Assembly: GCA_024734495.1 (NCBI GenBank)
Contig: JALMQS010000258.1
Coordinates: 124,001 to 188,000 of the forward strand
DNA length: 64,000 bases
Source: Forficula auricularia
Lineage: Eukaryota; Arthropoda; Insecta; Dermaptera; Forficulidae
Reading direction: 5' to 3'
Both the position numbers and the translations under genes were made by a program. Each line of letters starts with the position of its first letter. Position 1 is the stretch's first letter. The notes below the pieces were generated by a model. It was given only the letters and a program-made list of their open reading frames with translations, was not told where the DNA came from and searched no databases. Positions 37,148 through 48,421 of this stretch are shown piece by piece.

Positions 37148-37865
37148 TTACTTTACCATACAGGGTATGATCAAGTATTTTAATCATGCAAGAAAAAAGT
37201 GTTATTTTGCTTCTTTTTTTCGAAATATCTCAAAAACAGCTGAAACTATTTTGATTAAAAAAAATGAGCAAATTCATGGCATTTCGCTCTACAAAAAAGC
37301 TCTAATAAGTGATCATCGAAAAAATTATATTTTTCGAGATAATAACTGTTTTATCAAAATGTTTGTTAGTCTGTTAGGTTGTTAGGTTCTTAGTCTGTTC
37401 GTTACCAAATTTTGTGGACTAGCTCAAAAACTAGTGTGAATATCAAAACCAAAATTTCACAGCTAGTTTTGATGAATTGAGACTAAGAGCTGATTAGATT
37501 TTGGTGTATATTGACCCAAAATTAAGAGGGGGGAAAGGGGGTTAAAATTTAAAATTATAATATTTTCAAACTAAAAAAACAAGAAAAATGAAATATACTA
37601 TAAAATGACCCTATATTTTTTTTCTGGCGCCAAAATTAGGAGGGGGAGTCAAAAATGAAAATCTAGGCCCTTGGACCAAATTCAACCAAATTTTGTATAC
37701 ATAATCAGTGGGCTACCAGAAGACTAAAAATCCAAAAACTAACAGCCCAAAATGGGAGGGAGAGTTGTAGGGCCAAAAAATGAAAATCTAGGCCCTTGTA
37801 CCAAACTCAACCAGAAGTGTATGGTAAAGTCAAGTGGATGGCCACATCAGAACGTGTCAATTTAT
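37148..37865 (-). mobile_element. 1.8-kb family module (TACCATACAGGG to GTATGGTAAAGT)
   Basis: Both ends carry ACTTTACCATAC (inverted at the right: GTATGGTAAAGT near 37821). Internal order agrees with 12640 down to 11935 of the complete copy. The frame at 37137-37385 reads through it and is not a gene. Confidence 0.7.
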
Positions 37866-37911
37866 TAATTATATAATGTTACATCACTCGTACCCATATT
37901 AAATTTGATAG

Positions 37912-38150
37912 AAGGAATCGCAGGGAACTGGACAAATCAAAACACAGAGCCTTTATCAAATGAACCAGAAGTTTCATCAATTTATTTTGACTTCCTCAGT
38001 GTCTCATTTTATCACTCTTTGTCAAAAACAATTTTTTTTTTTTTAACAAATGACCCAGTGATGAAGTCAAAATAAATTGACGAAACATCTGGCGCACTTT
38101 ATAAAAACTCTATGTTTTAATTTATCCAATTCCCTGCGATTTCTTCTATG
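37912..38150. mobile_element. Foldback element (about 240 bp) with hammerhead-like motif in both arms
   Basis: Arms AGAAGGAATCGCAGGGAACT and, inverted, ATTCCCTGCGATTTCTTCT. The minus-strand left arm has CTGAGGA (37999-37993) and GAAAC (37975-37971); the plus-strand right arm has GTGATGA (38058-38064) and GAAAC (38082-38086). Confidence 0.75.
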
Positions 38151-38767
38151 GTTTTTAATTATATGTCAGAAGAGTTGTTTTTACCCTCTCGGGAATCGAA
38201 CCCGAGCGCCAAAATAAGCGGTATTAAAACAACCCTTTTGACATATAATTAAAATTAATCCATATACCATCTCGAATCTAATAAACAACAACCTCTTATG
38301 ATTTTCTCAGAAATTTAAAGTCTATTTCTATCAGTAACTTGAACTCTTATATATAATACAATGTGGTTCAAATCGATTAACAAAATCGTATATGTGAATT
38401 TATAATGTCTATAATCAAGTTCTCGAAAATTAGAAATATATTTTGAAATATAATTTTTTCAAAATATCATTTGAAGAAGCCTAAGGCCAAGGCTTAAGAG
38501 CCCAATCGAAAATGTCTACCTACTATCTTAAAACAACTTAAACGAACATTTTAGGGATTAATTTTTTTCAAAAATTCAATGTTCTAAGAGACCTTTTTGT
38601 TTGAATACAATAGTACTTTAAGTTTTGAAACATAATTTTAAAAGATAAATAAATAATAATTTTTTTTTTAAATGTTTTTTCCAAACGAACAATTTTCTTT
38701 TTCTTTTTTATTTCTCTTATAGTTCATAAGTTATTGGAAATGAACCAAAATATGTAACATTTTGTTA

Positions 38768-40066
38768 GTAGTTTGATGCATAATTATGGAACGTTTTTTA
38801 AAAATATTTTTATTCAGCAAAAACAATAATAAAATTTAACAAAAACATGTTTAAATGATTATTCGGGAACGTATTCACCATCTACTTCAATAACTGCTTC
38901 CCATTTGCTTGGCAGTCGCCCGATTCCACGGGCGAAGTAGTCACGATTCTTGGAGGCAATCCACGCTTTGACATCGGCCACCAAGTCATCCAAATAGTCG
39001 TAGATCTTAGTCTTTTGCCAGTTTTTCAAAGAGCGGTTCATGTGATAGTCCGTCGGTGCATCGGTCGGTGAGTACGGCGGATGTGGGAGTAGATCCCAGC
39101 CCTTATTGGCGATGAATTCGACGACCCGGCGCTCAACATGTGGACGTGTGTTATCGTGATGGAACACGATGTGGTTCTTTTTGCGCGGTCTTTTCGCCTC
39201 GATTGCACCGTGAAGACGGTCAAGCTGTGCCAGGTAGACGTCGCTGTTTATGTTGAATTGCCGCTTGCCGTTTTTGTCCAGGATTCGCCATTGTTGCTGT
39301 TCATCCGCGTCGTTAAACCAATAACAAATGCCATTTGAGATGATTTCCCAGTGGATGATTCCGCTTCTGTCCCACCACACACACCACATAGCCTTCTTAC
39401 AGTGGACGGCTTTCGGAATTCCTTTGGGCGAAACACTTGGCGATACGCAAACTTTTTTTCGAACTTTTTTTGAAGAGAAGCCAAGATTCATCCCCAGTGA
39501 CAAGATTCTTCAAAAATTGGGTTTGTTGGTTTCGTTGCAGCAAATCGGTAAAAATTCGAAGGCGATAAGCCTTGTTGTTGTCGGAGAGTTCGTGGGGGAC
39601 CCATCAAGCCAATTTCCATACCTTGCCAAGCTTTTTGAGGCGTCAAACGATCGTTGATTGGTCGACATTGAAGTCTGCAGCCAGCTTTCGTGTTGTAAGC
39701 CTTTCATCCTCTTCCACGGCTGTGAGAAGTGTCTGATCATCAAAATCCGATGGCCGACCTCTTCCTTCTTTATCCTCCAAACTAGTGTCACCTGATTTGA
39801 AACGGGCAAACCACTTTCGTACTGCACTATCAGTAATTGTTCCTTCGCCAAAAAGTTCGTTGAGATCGCGAAATGACTGTGCTGCCTTCCATCCTTTCTC
39901 GTAGTGGTAGAGCATAATATGACGAATATGAATATGGTTTTCGACAGGCATTTTTATTAATTATAAATAGAGAAGATTGTTTTTATAAAAAAAAAAAACC
40001 AAACGCCATTTTTGGCTAAAGAAAAACGCGCCAATACAAACGTTCCATAATTATTATGCATCAACC
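38768..40066 (-). mobile_element. mariner element (about 1.3 kb)
   Basis: Imperfect terminal inverted repeats: left TTTGATGCATAATTATGGAA and right, inverted, TTGATGCATAATAATTATGG. TA lies outside both ends (38766-38767 and 40067-40068). Length is the canonical 1.3 kb of mariner elements. Contains one broken transposase gene. Confidence 0.9.
38859..39951 (-). pseudogene. mariner transposase (frameshifted, D,D34D type)
   Basis: Would cut and join mariner DNA at TA. Starts MPVENHIHIRHIML at 39951; the N-terminal 100 residues hold the two helix-turn-helix DNA-binding units (SAVRKWFARFKSGDTSLEDK visible). The frame breaks near 39643, continues in another frame to about 39510, and breaks again. 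VTGDESW, with the first catalytic Asp, is readable near 39495-39515 in a third reading. The longest remaining piece (39503-38859) carries HHDNTRPH with the second Asp and SPTDAPTDYH with the third, 34 residues apart as in the family; it ends DGEYVPE-stop. Total about 360 codons, close to the usual 345-350. At least two frameshifts make it inactive. Shadow frames on both strands here are not genes. Confidence 0.9.
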
Positions 40067-40069
40067 TAA

Positions 40070-41070
40070 TATATTCAACAATGGCATTATTTGATTTTAA
40101 AAAAGTTATTAAAAAATTTGACTAATGATTTTATATTTAGCTTTTTGTAAGAATTGTAAGACGGCTGGGAATCCGATCCAAAGTATCCCATAATGAAAAT
40201 ATTTAATAAAAAAAAAAAAATCATAAAGGTAATTAATATATAGGGTTTCATTCAACGAGATTCTTATTTATTATAAAAAAAAAATTTAATCTAAAAATTA
40301 CCGAGCGGAATAAAAGCTTTTTAAATCGTCTCTTTATTACTAATCTTTTAATCTCTCTAAAAAAATCAGATAAATAAATAAATAGAAGGTTGTTTTGAGA
40401 AAATATATTCACTTTGAAGATTCTCTCGTTTCTTTCTTTGCGTTTTTTTTTTTATTAATATTACTTATTATTATTATTATTTTTTTTCATTTTTTTAAAT
40501 CTCTTTTTAAATCTAATTTTAATGGCTTGTGGAAATGTTTTGCTCTAAGCCGGTTTGTTTGAATAATTGCTGGAATAATACTATTTTTTGCTTTTTTTTT
40601 AATAAATTAGGTCTTTGAAGATACATGAATTAAAAAATTGAAAGACAAATATTTTTGAATGTTAAAAATACTGCTGTTTTTTTTTCAATTTTATTTAAAT
40701 GATATGAGAAAAATTATTAAAATTTTCTTATAAACTTTATATGCTATTGAACTACTATTTTAATGTTAATTTATTGTAGAGGAATTAGAAGATTAATATT
40801 AATATAAGTCCTATATTTCAAAGACATGTATAAACAATACTTAATTAAAATTTTGAATATTTTATATAATGTATAATAGTAAATAATACGTAAATCAAAT
40901 ATAAACTATTAGATCTACTTCTTGCTCTTGCCAACTTCAAAGACCACCCAATTTCTCAATATGTTCATCAAAATTTCATGAACCAATAAAAATGAAAAAT
41001 ATCTATTTTAAACAATTATAAATTAATTTTTTTGCAACGAAATTTTCTCTGGAGAGAGACGGACTGGTAG
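40070..41070. other. AT-rich intronic DNA
   Basis: No feature recognised. Confidence 0.5.
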
Positions 41071-41073
41071 AAA

Positions 41074-42017
41074 TTTTAATTGAATGTAATGGAAGGCAGC
41101 CCAGAGGTTTTAAAAGAAGAATCTTGGAAATGATTTGCATAAAAAATCTCTCACGTCGCGCCGTAAATGATAGATAGGACGTGTTGGATCTGAATATATG
41201 CTACGACGGAATTGTGAATGGATTGAAATTGATCAATGAATGAATGAATTGTAAATAATGGAATTTCGCTATCTGTGCATTTGAATATGTTAATAAAAAA
41301 AAAAATATTGTATATTTGCATATATATGTAAAGAGTGTAGTAGGTGAATTGATCAATGAACGAATGAAGTATAGATGTATGATGTATATTTGTATGAATT
41401 GTGAATCTATGGTGTATATTTGTTGTATAAAAAAAAAAATGAATAAGTGAATTGATCAATGAACGAATGAGGTGTGAATAGTGGAATTGTTGCTATTTGT
41501 ACAGTTTGTATATTGGGTTATATGAACCAACCATATTATTTGAGAATATGTTAATAGCTAATCCCAGTACGCACTCCTGTGCGCATCTGTCTTGGAAGGG
41601 GTTCGGTCTATATATGTTAGATTCAAAAGCCATTTAGCTATCTAATTAAGAAAAGGAGGAAAAAAATATGTTTCTATGCCTTTGTTAAAAATGAAGAAAG
41701 TTTTTGAACACTACTGTGGAGAGAAGAAGGAAACATTTTATTTGTTTCATTCATTGACCCTTTGAAGTGAGTAAATTATATATTTTTTTCTAATGATAAT
41801 CTGGCTGTTTACATTGTATTTATAATTGTATTATTTTATTGTTGAAATGAATGATGACCAACCCCGTTTTTATAATTTTGTAATATTGGTTTATAGACCC
41901 TGAAGAAGGAGGGAAAAATCCTCCGAAACTTCGGTTTGAAAGGAAAGGAGGAAGGATTCCAATAAATTAGACCTTATTTGATATGTGTTATTTTTTTCTT
42001 TCCTAACTACCTCTGCG
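41074..42017. mobile_element. Rearranged copy of the 507-bp foldback, with a tandem repeat inside
   Basis: Begins AATTGAATGTAATGGAAGGC at 41077, as in the intact copy at 58193. The left arm then breaks at 41114 and the foldback sequence resumes at 41625 (AAAAGCCATTTAGC). A further about 125-bp insertion splits the right arm at 41767-41893. The right end is lost after CTACCTCTG at 42015, where the anomalous block starts. Confidence 0.75.
41225..41515 (+). repeat. Minisatellite-like tandem repeat, about 3 units
   Basis: TTGATCAATGAATGAATGA and variants start near 41228, 41349 and 41455 (period about 105-120 bp), each followed by GTGAAT or GTAAAT and TATTTGT-rich sequence. The frame at 41151-41459 on minus reads through the repeat. 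Confidence 0.7.
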
Positions 42018-43765
42018 CTTCAATAATCAATAGAATAATACTAATGCCACATTTTTGGGAGAGAAAGCATGTTCAACAATCAATGGAGAATCAATGCATA
42101 GCAGATAAAGAACAATATAAAGTATCAGAGAATAGTAGAACAAACGTAGCCGGCATATTGAGCCTGCTGAAGAAACAGAGAACTGTCCCCCGCCGTGCTC
42201 TGGGTATGTAGGCGACATAGAAGGTACCTATTCCAGCTATTCAAAACGTGGCACGGGTGGATCTTGAGCCTGGGAGAAGGCAATAAACCAGCCGAGACCG
42301 CTGCTCCAACGTGGGCGACAGCGAAACTGTGTGTCGCAAAAAAAGAAATAAATGGCAGCCCATGCCACAGTTTTCTGAGGCGGCCAGGCCATGAACCGGG
42401 ACCGCCAGCGAAAATGTTTGTAGAGACGGGGTTTCACCATCCAGGCTGGTCTCGAGCGCTCTTGTCAGCCTGCCTCGGCCTCCCAAGTGGTGCATTGCAG
42501 CCTGAGATATAGGGGGCAGGAATTTTTAACATAAAACCATGCCATTTAAACGAGACTAGTAGGCCTTTGTAGGCGGTGTCGGTGGTTGGCCCATATCCAG
42601 TGAAACCTTCTGCTAATTTTTTTTTAAAAAAGCGGTTTTGATATAGGACTTTCCCAGTTGTTGCAACGGGGATGTTTCGCATTTTTGCTTGCCGTGCAGA
42701 CACCTCCGGCATCACAGGGTGCCTGCCAGTCGTGCACGCCGCCACGGGACCAGCTCTCTCGCCGCCGGGCATCTGTGAGCGTGTTGGTTGTCTTTCACCG
42801 CCATTGCACAGAGCTGTAGACACGGCTGCATGCCTGGGTGTTGAACACCTGCAAAGATGGTTTTATACATTTTAATTATGAATTTTCAGTCGAATGGTGT
42901 GCAGCATAAAACAATAGGTGTTCCCTCAGTTCGAAACAAATGGTAACAGCAGACAGGTACAACAAAAGGAAATGGGGAGAAGAGACTGTTTAAAGCAGAG
43001 GTTAATGTCTGAATTTGATAGACACGGTGGGTCCCAGTAATAAACATCACAACCAGCAGGTGGCAGCAGGCAGAGCAGGGTCATGGAAAAGGGAGACCAG
43101 GCAGAGAACTCCAGATATGCAATGAACTGCGCTGCTTGGGGCAACAGGTGGCAGTACATCAGAATCAGATCATCTCATTTTTTGAACGAGAAGCAACCAC
43201 TATAGACATAGCAGCAAGAAGGTAGAAGATGGTGGAATGTGAGGAACCAACCGCACACAGTTCATGCACGAGCGCCCACAGGGTGCTCCAGGCTGTCGAG
43301 GGTGAGGAATGGTGTTACCTTTAAACGTCATCCACGTGTCCACTGATAAACAACTGTCCATGTCATAGGTAGAATTGATCATGTAGGCAGTAAGGAAGGA
43401 AGAATGAATTTTACACAGAAAAATAATATTCAACAAATCAACCGTCAATCAAAAAGGAATGAACTGAATGAAATTGGGGAATAAATCGCTGGCAGATCAC
43501 AAAGGAATACAGTCAGTGTTTGGGACTGCAAAGTAGACATGAATAAATACACAAAAATAGGCATACAGAAATGAAACGAAACCATCAACATACATCAGTA
43601 AAGTGGACACTGAACAATACAAGAAGTTGAAACAATATACAATCTTCAATTGCTGACGGTGTATATATGATGAACAGACACAAATATCAAAGAGCAACAA
43701 ACACAATTAATAATGATCAACGATATCAGCTGATATCCACAACATATCAAGATGAAGCAAATGTG
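42017..43765. other. Anomalous GC-richer block with Alu-like (7SL-derived) sequence
   Basis: Base composition rises sharply between the truncated foldback and 43765. At 42230-42350 the plus strand follows the right half of a primate Alu: CTTGAGCCTGGGAG, GTGGGCGACAGCGAAACT, then an A-rich tail. At 42409-42510 it follows an antisense Alu: GTAGAGACGGGGTTTCACCA, CCAGGCTGGTCTCGA, GCCTGCCTCGGCCTCCCA. Both have many short deletions against the consensus. 42590-42880 looks like further scrambled Alu; 43050-43150 has CCAGCAGGTGGCAGCAGGCA, also vertebrate-like. No intact gene; frames here are fragments. More likely contamination or a noisy chimeric read than native DNA. Confidence 0.7.
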
Positions 43766-45186
43766 AAGAGTTTTTTTTTTTTTATTAGAAAATAATTATT
43801 GAATGTAGAAAAGATATAGTAAAGACTGAAATTTTAATTAAATATAATATTTATTTATTTTTAATTTTATTAAAGATGTTTCACCTTGCACCAACACCAC
43901 AATCTCTACTAATTATTTTGAAATACATCAAAGTGATTAGGTTTAATCGAGTGGGCTGGGCTCTACCACAATAACTAATAAAAATTCCAAAATTAAATTT
44001 ATAATTATAATAATTAATTAATATCTTTTGAAATATCATTTTAACAATATTTACTATGTAAAGCTTTTTATATGACTTAATGGGGTAGTTTGTCAGATTT
44101 TTAAAACAATTCATATAGTTTTAACCATTTTTTTTCTCGAAAAAACTAATTAAAAACCCATTTTTTTCTAAACATTACAAATACATTTATGTGATCGAAA
44201 TAAAATTATACAAATATACAAGAAAATCAGATTTTTAAACAAATAGTCTCTTTCCTCCAATCGAAACGGATGAATTTAATAAAACAAGACCACCCCTGGA
44301 AGAAAAAAAAATATTTCAATTGATTTGGCCATTTGTTCAATTCTCAAATTTTCCGATTGGATTTGATCAAGCCAAATAACCATGGTTGACTATAATAGAT
44401 GAGCCATTCATTTGGCTTTTCATTTGACGTTGACTAACGTTCCAATATTCTAATGGAGAGATAAAGTTTGATTTCTATACTATCCTCTACACTGTCCCTT
44501 CTTTTTTTATTCACTCGAACCGATATAAATTGTTATTTGATTTGTTTATTCCACGAACCAAGCCAGAAGCACGTAAATAATTAGAATATATATATATATA
44601 CGTCAACAACAAATCCTTTTAAATATTTTTATTCAAAGAAAAAATAATATGTATTAAATGTAAATTAGTATAGTACTTGGGAGAGGCCTATCCCCCCGAG
44701 GGCCCTGATTCCATCAAATACTATGTAAAATTTATTGTAAATATTCTAAACATTTGTAATAAAAAAAGGCTATAAGTAAATAAATAAAATAAACAGAATA
44801 GTACTTATTTAAACATCTTATAAGGCAATCTTTTAGAAGGTAGAGTTTAAGTTCTGACACAAGGTAACCTTAGTAACCTACCTAAGAGTTTCTCAAAAAA
44901 CTAACTCGAATGATTTTCGACATAAAGCTACTTTAATGTACATTTGTTTTTAGTAAATATCTCACCATCTATTAATCGTGCAATAAAATTGGTTATTTTC
45001 AAATTTGTAAATTATAAAATAATTTACGAAAATACTTTTATTTATTTATTATTATTTTTTTAATGCAATCGAATGCAAGACGAGTAAGATGCAGCCCTTA
45101 TGGATCTCGAAAGATCCTTGCATTAGTGAAGAGAGGGGAAAGTTAAAGGGTGGAGGCATTGGTGTTTATGACTTCTATGTCTTTTT
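43766..45186. other. AT-rich intronic DNA with a possible LINE 3' tail
   Basis: At 44677-44800 the sequence CTTGGGAGAGGCCTAT is followed by a short body and an AAGTAAATAAATAAAATAAA-like tail. TTGGGAGAGGCCTA near a 3' end is familiar from insect RTE-type LINEs, so this may be a severely truncated one (low confidence). Nothing else recognised. Confidence 0.35.
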
Positions 45187-46138
45187 TTAACCGACTTCAA
45201 AAAAGGAGGAGGTTCTCTATTCGACTGATTTTTTTTTATACTTTTGCCTATGTTACCTCATATCTCCGCCAATTGTGAACCGATTTTGAAAAAAAAAAAA
45301 TTGCATTGGGTTCAGTCTACCTTCCGATTGGTCCCATTTTTTTTCATAGGTATTAGACCTTTTTTGTTAGGTTTGTTCAGGCCTAACTTCTTTGTTTATG
45401 AACCGATTTCGATGATTCTTTTTTTATTGGAAAAGGGTTATCTTAGGGATGGTGCCATATTAATTTGGTCAAGTTCTGATGATATGATCACTATTAATAA
45501 CATCACTAAAAAAGAGAAAAATAAAAATAATTTTTAAGAAAAATAATAAAAACCGACTTCAAAAAAAATTAAATGGAACAAATAAAATACACCAAAAGGT
45601 ATAAAATAATTATTATCATTTTAATTAAGTAATGGAGAGGAATTCAGCCAATAAAAGCTTCTGCTGAATCAAAACCCCAATTATGGAAAACGTTTCGGCT
45701 TTAATTAAATATTGCCAATTAAAGCCGAAACGTTTTCCATAATTGGGAGTTTTTTATTCAGCAGAAGCCACCCATTGGCTTGAAATCCTCTCCATTACTT
45801 AATTATATACATATACAGCCATCAAAATTGTATTAATTATTATCTTATTTAGTTACAAGTAAACTACGAAATATTAACATGAAATCACTTTTTGAAGACG
45901 GTGCCAAACATACCTTTTATGAATCGCACTCGACGGATCTTACTTAGTACGTTTGGTGGGTACGCTCGCTTATAGGTATGGTTTGTTTGGCAACGACTTC
46001 AAAAAGCAATTTCATGTTAATATTTCGCAGTTTACTTGTAACTAAATAAGATTATAATTATTTTATACCCCCTAGTGTATTTTATTTGTTCCATTTAATT
46101 TTTTTAAAGTCGGTTTTTATTTTTTTCTTAAAAATTAT
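45187..46138. mobile_element. CCGACTTCAAAAAA-ended element, copy 2 (inverted)
   Basis: Begins AACCGACTTCAAAAAAGGAG at 45189 and ends AAAGTCGGTTTTTA near 46119. The module order is reversed relative to 24761-25523: unique half first (45187-45545), palindromic half second. The palindromic half is interrupted at 45617 by a small foldback and resumes at 45834. The 97-codon frame at 45244-45537 lies inside and is not a gene. Confidence 0.75.
45618..45833. mobile_element. Small foldback nested in the CCGACTTC element, 11-bp duplication
   Basis: Palindrome arms TTCTGCTGAAT, CCAATTATGGAAAACGTTTC and AGTAATGGAGAGGA, centre ATATTGCC near 45710. TAATTATTATC occurs at 45607-45617 and 45834-45844, but only once at the corresponding uninterrupted place in copy 1 (near 24843), so this is a true target-site duplication with a known empty site. 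Confidence 0.85.
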
Positions 46139-46498
46139 TTTTCATAGAAACAGCTGTTTTAGAAATAATACAACGTCAATTCCAATATGATAAGGTATGT
46201 ATAGGGGTATATTGTGAACAGTATCATTTGAAAATTAACGGTAAACTATTTCCAACCCGATGCATTTAATAACATAGGCATAAAAGTTATTTAAATAAAT
46301 ATGTATTTTTTTAATCTATAAATTGGAAAAAAATCTTTATCCTAAGAACAATAGATAGATATTTACTAAAAACAATACTGTAAATTAAATTAACTCTCTC
46401 AAGTAGACTATGTTTATAGGACATTTTTGTATTAAATAATCGATTCTATTCTGACTCAGAATGACTTTTCTTCTGGGACAACATGGGAGTAAAGTAAT

Positions 46499-46734
46499 TA
46501 TCGAAAGAGAAATTTGTCCTAAAACAACCTAGAATGAACATTTTTAAAAAGGAAATTTCATTAGACTGAGAAGTCTTTCTACCAACTTTCTCCAGAGTAC
46601 TTGAAAAAGACTCCATAAATAGGTGTTGAAACGTCGTGTAATTCTAATGAGATTTTCTTATGTACATTCTATGTGGTTTTAGCAGAAACTCTCTTTCGAT
46701 AAGCAACTCAACCACCAAATCATCAAATAGTATA
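46499..46734. mobile_element. Diverged foldback element
   Basis: Arms TTATCGAAAGAGAAATTTGT (46498) and inverse ending TCTCTTTCGATAA (46701), both with CATTCTA and a CTAATGA segment. TAAAGTAAT lies at both sides (46490-46498; 46736-46744), a possible 9-bp duplication with an unpaired tail. Contains CTTGAAAAAG...GTTGAAACGTCG at 46600-46636, a weak version of the recurrent motif. Confidence 0.55.
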
Positions 46735-47160
46735 TAAAGTAATCATTGATTGTTTATTTCATTTATATACAGTAGTTGATCTATCGACATTTAAAATGTT
46801 CAGAATTTACAATAAACTTTTTATTTGAGGTTTTGTTTCAAAAATATATACAGGTTATAAGGTATTAAAATAATATTTTTTAAGAAATCATAATGCAAAC
46901 ACCTAGAAGCTATGCAACCGTATAATATCAGGGAGAGCTTTAGTTCTAGTGGCTCTGACAGGATCACTGACTGCTATTGACATCTAAAGCATCATTTTCA
47001 AGGACCAGTAAACACTTAGAAGACTATTTCAGTAAATAAGTTTGTTGAGTAATAAATCAATAATAGTGAACTTTGACACCTTCTTGTTTTGAAAGCGAAG
47101 TCATACTTGAGTCCCTTGATGTTATTGTTGTTTCAAGAATTAATCGAAATAAAATAATTA

Positions 47161-47359
47161 GGGGGGGGTCAGATAGGCTAGGCGGTAGCATGACAGCGAG
47201 CTAACCAGGGGACCCGGGTTCGAATCCGACTCGAGGCATCCGGCTAAAATCTGACCCCGGGGTAGAAGACAAATTTGAAAAATAAATATATAGTATCGTA
47301 AAGTGGCTTATGGCTAAAAAGGCCGAAAAGCCCCCCCAAAAAAAAAAAATAAAAAATAA
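47161..47359 (+). mobile_element. tRNA-derived SINE, family A
   Basis: Head GGGGGGGGTCAGATAGGCTA, B box GGGTTCGAATCCGACTCGAG, body CTGACCCCGGGGTAGA, tail GGCCGAAAAGCC then an A-rich run. Direct repeats AAATAAAATAATTA flank (47147-47160; 47360-47373), 14 bp. Best copy of the family here. Confidence 0.9.
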
Positions 47360-47763
47360 AAATAAAATAATTAAATATTTATTTACAAATACTTGAGCTC
47401 GTGAAATAAGTACTTAAAAATTTTTCTTTTACTTTTTTTTTATTAAATTCGTAATTGGAATTGTTTGGCTTAATTCTTCGCGGTATTATACTTTATATAG
47501 AGGTGTGTTATTTCTACTAAGTCCATATAATGAAATAGGGTTTTATTTACTTAATAGAATATATTATGTAACAAGTAGGAAACGAAAAATAATTAAGTTT
47601 ATTAAAGCACTATTAAGGTCGGCTATACCTTATAGGAACAATTAAATTATAATTTGTATTTATTTAATTATACTAGTTTGATTCATATAAAAAATATTCA
47701 AACTGAACAAAATTAAATATTGTTGCTTATTTATTTTTTATTAGTCGTATTAAATAAATCGAC

Positions 47764-47928
47764 TGGGGGGTCGGGTAGGTTAGGGGTTAGCGTGTCAGCC
47801 TGCTAACCAAGTGAATCCGACTCGAGGCATCCGGCTAAAACCTGACCCCGGGGTAGAGAAAAATTAAAAAAAAAATTAGTATCGTAAATTGGCTTATGGC
47901 TAAAAAGGTCGAAAAGCCAAAAAAAAAA
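47764..47928 (+). mobile_element. tRNA-derived SINE, family A, with internal deletion
   Basis: Same head, body and tail as 47161-47359 but missing about 14 bp around the B box (GGACCCGGGTTCG lost), so the internal promoter is destroyed. Direct repeats AAATCGAC at 47756-47763 and 47929-47936. Confidence 0.85.
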
Positions 47929-48112
47929 AAATCGACATAATAATAATAATAAATTTCAATTCATCTATATACATATCTATATTCATAGGTACTATACAAT
48001 ATACCTAATATAATCTCGAAAATTTGAACATATAATAATAGAATCTTTACTAATTAGACAAAACTTAGTTTCGTTTCTTTGATTAAACTTTTTCAGACAT
48101 CTTAAATTTTAT

Positions 48113-48408
48113 ATGAAAGATATTAATTTGCCGATGGTAATAGATTCAAATTTACAAGAAATCATAAGTTGGTGTCATCTATTAAATCCGATGGAAAGGA
48201 ATATTTTTAATTATATGTCAGAGGGGTTGTTTTCACCCCCTCGGGAATCGAACCCGAGTACCAGTAACGGCAATCAGGTGGCCACGTGATTGCTGTTACT
48301 GGCACTCAGGTCGATTCCCGAGGGTGAAAAACAACCCCTCTGACATATAATTAAAAATATTCCATTCCATCGGATTTAATAGATGACACCAACTTATGAT
48401 TTCTTGTA
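48113..48408. mobile_element. Foldback element with tRNA T-arm in each arm, 13-bp direct repeats
   Basis: Arms from TACAAGAAATCATAAGTTGG (48153) to the inverse at 48408, centre GGTGGCCACGTG near 48270. Each arm carries a T-arm stem-loop (CTCGGGAATCGAACCCGAG left; CAGGTCGATTCCCGAG right). Direct repeats TCTTAAATTTTAT lie at 48100-48112 and 48409-48421. The left arm is 40 bp longer than the right (48113-48152 unpaired; a counterpart exists in the copy at 37062-38335), so the right end is truncated. Confidence 0.85.
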
Positions 48409-48421
48409 TCTTAAATTTTAT

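Larger units (their letters stand above)
37062..38335. mobile_element. Foldback with tRNA T-arm, opened by two later insertions
   Basis: Left arm 37062-37147 (TTGCCGATAGAAATAAGAC...GGTTGTCATCTATTAG) pairs with right arm 38155-38335 (CTATTTCTATCAGTAAC inverted). Same family as 48113-48408. The right arm holds CTCGGGAATCGAACCCGAG, the T-arm stem-loop. Between the arms lie a 1.8-kb family module (37148-37865) and another foldback (about 37912-38150). Confidence 0.7.

Noticed and set aside
41225..41515. CRISPR-like array of spaced repeats
   Set aside because: Only three imperfect copies, irregular period, no unique equal-length spacers, eukaryotic context: a minisatellite.
42434..42823. 129-codon minus frame
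   Set aside because: Spans the Alu-like block; antisense Alu sequence often gives such open frames.
45244..45537. 97-codon plus frame
   Set aside because: Lies wholly inside the CCGACTTC repeat, and the other copy is not open in the same frame.
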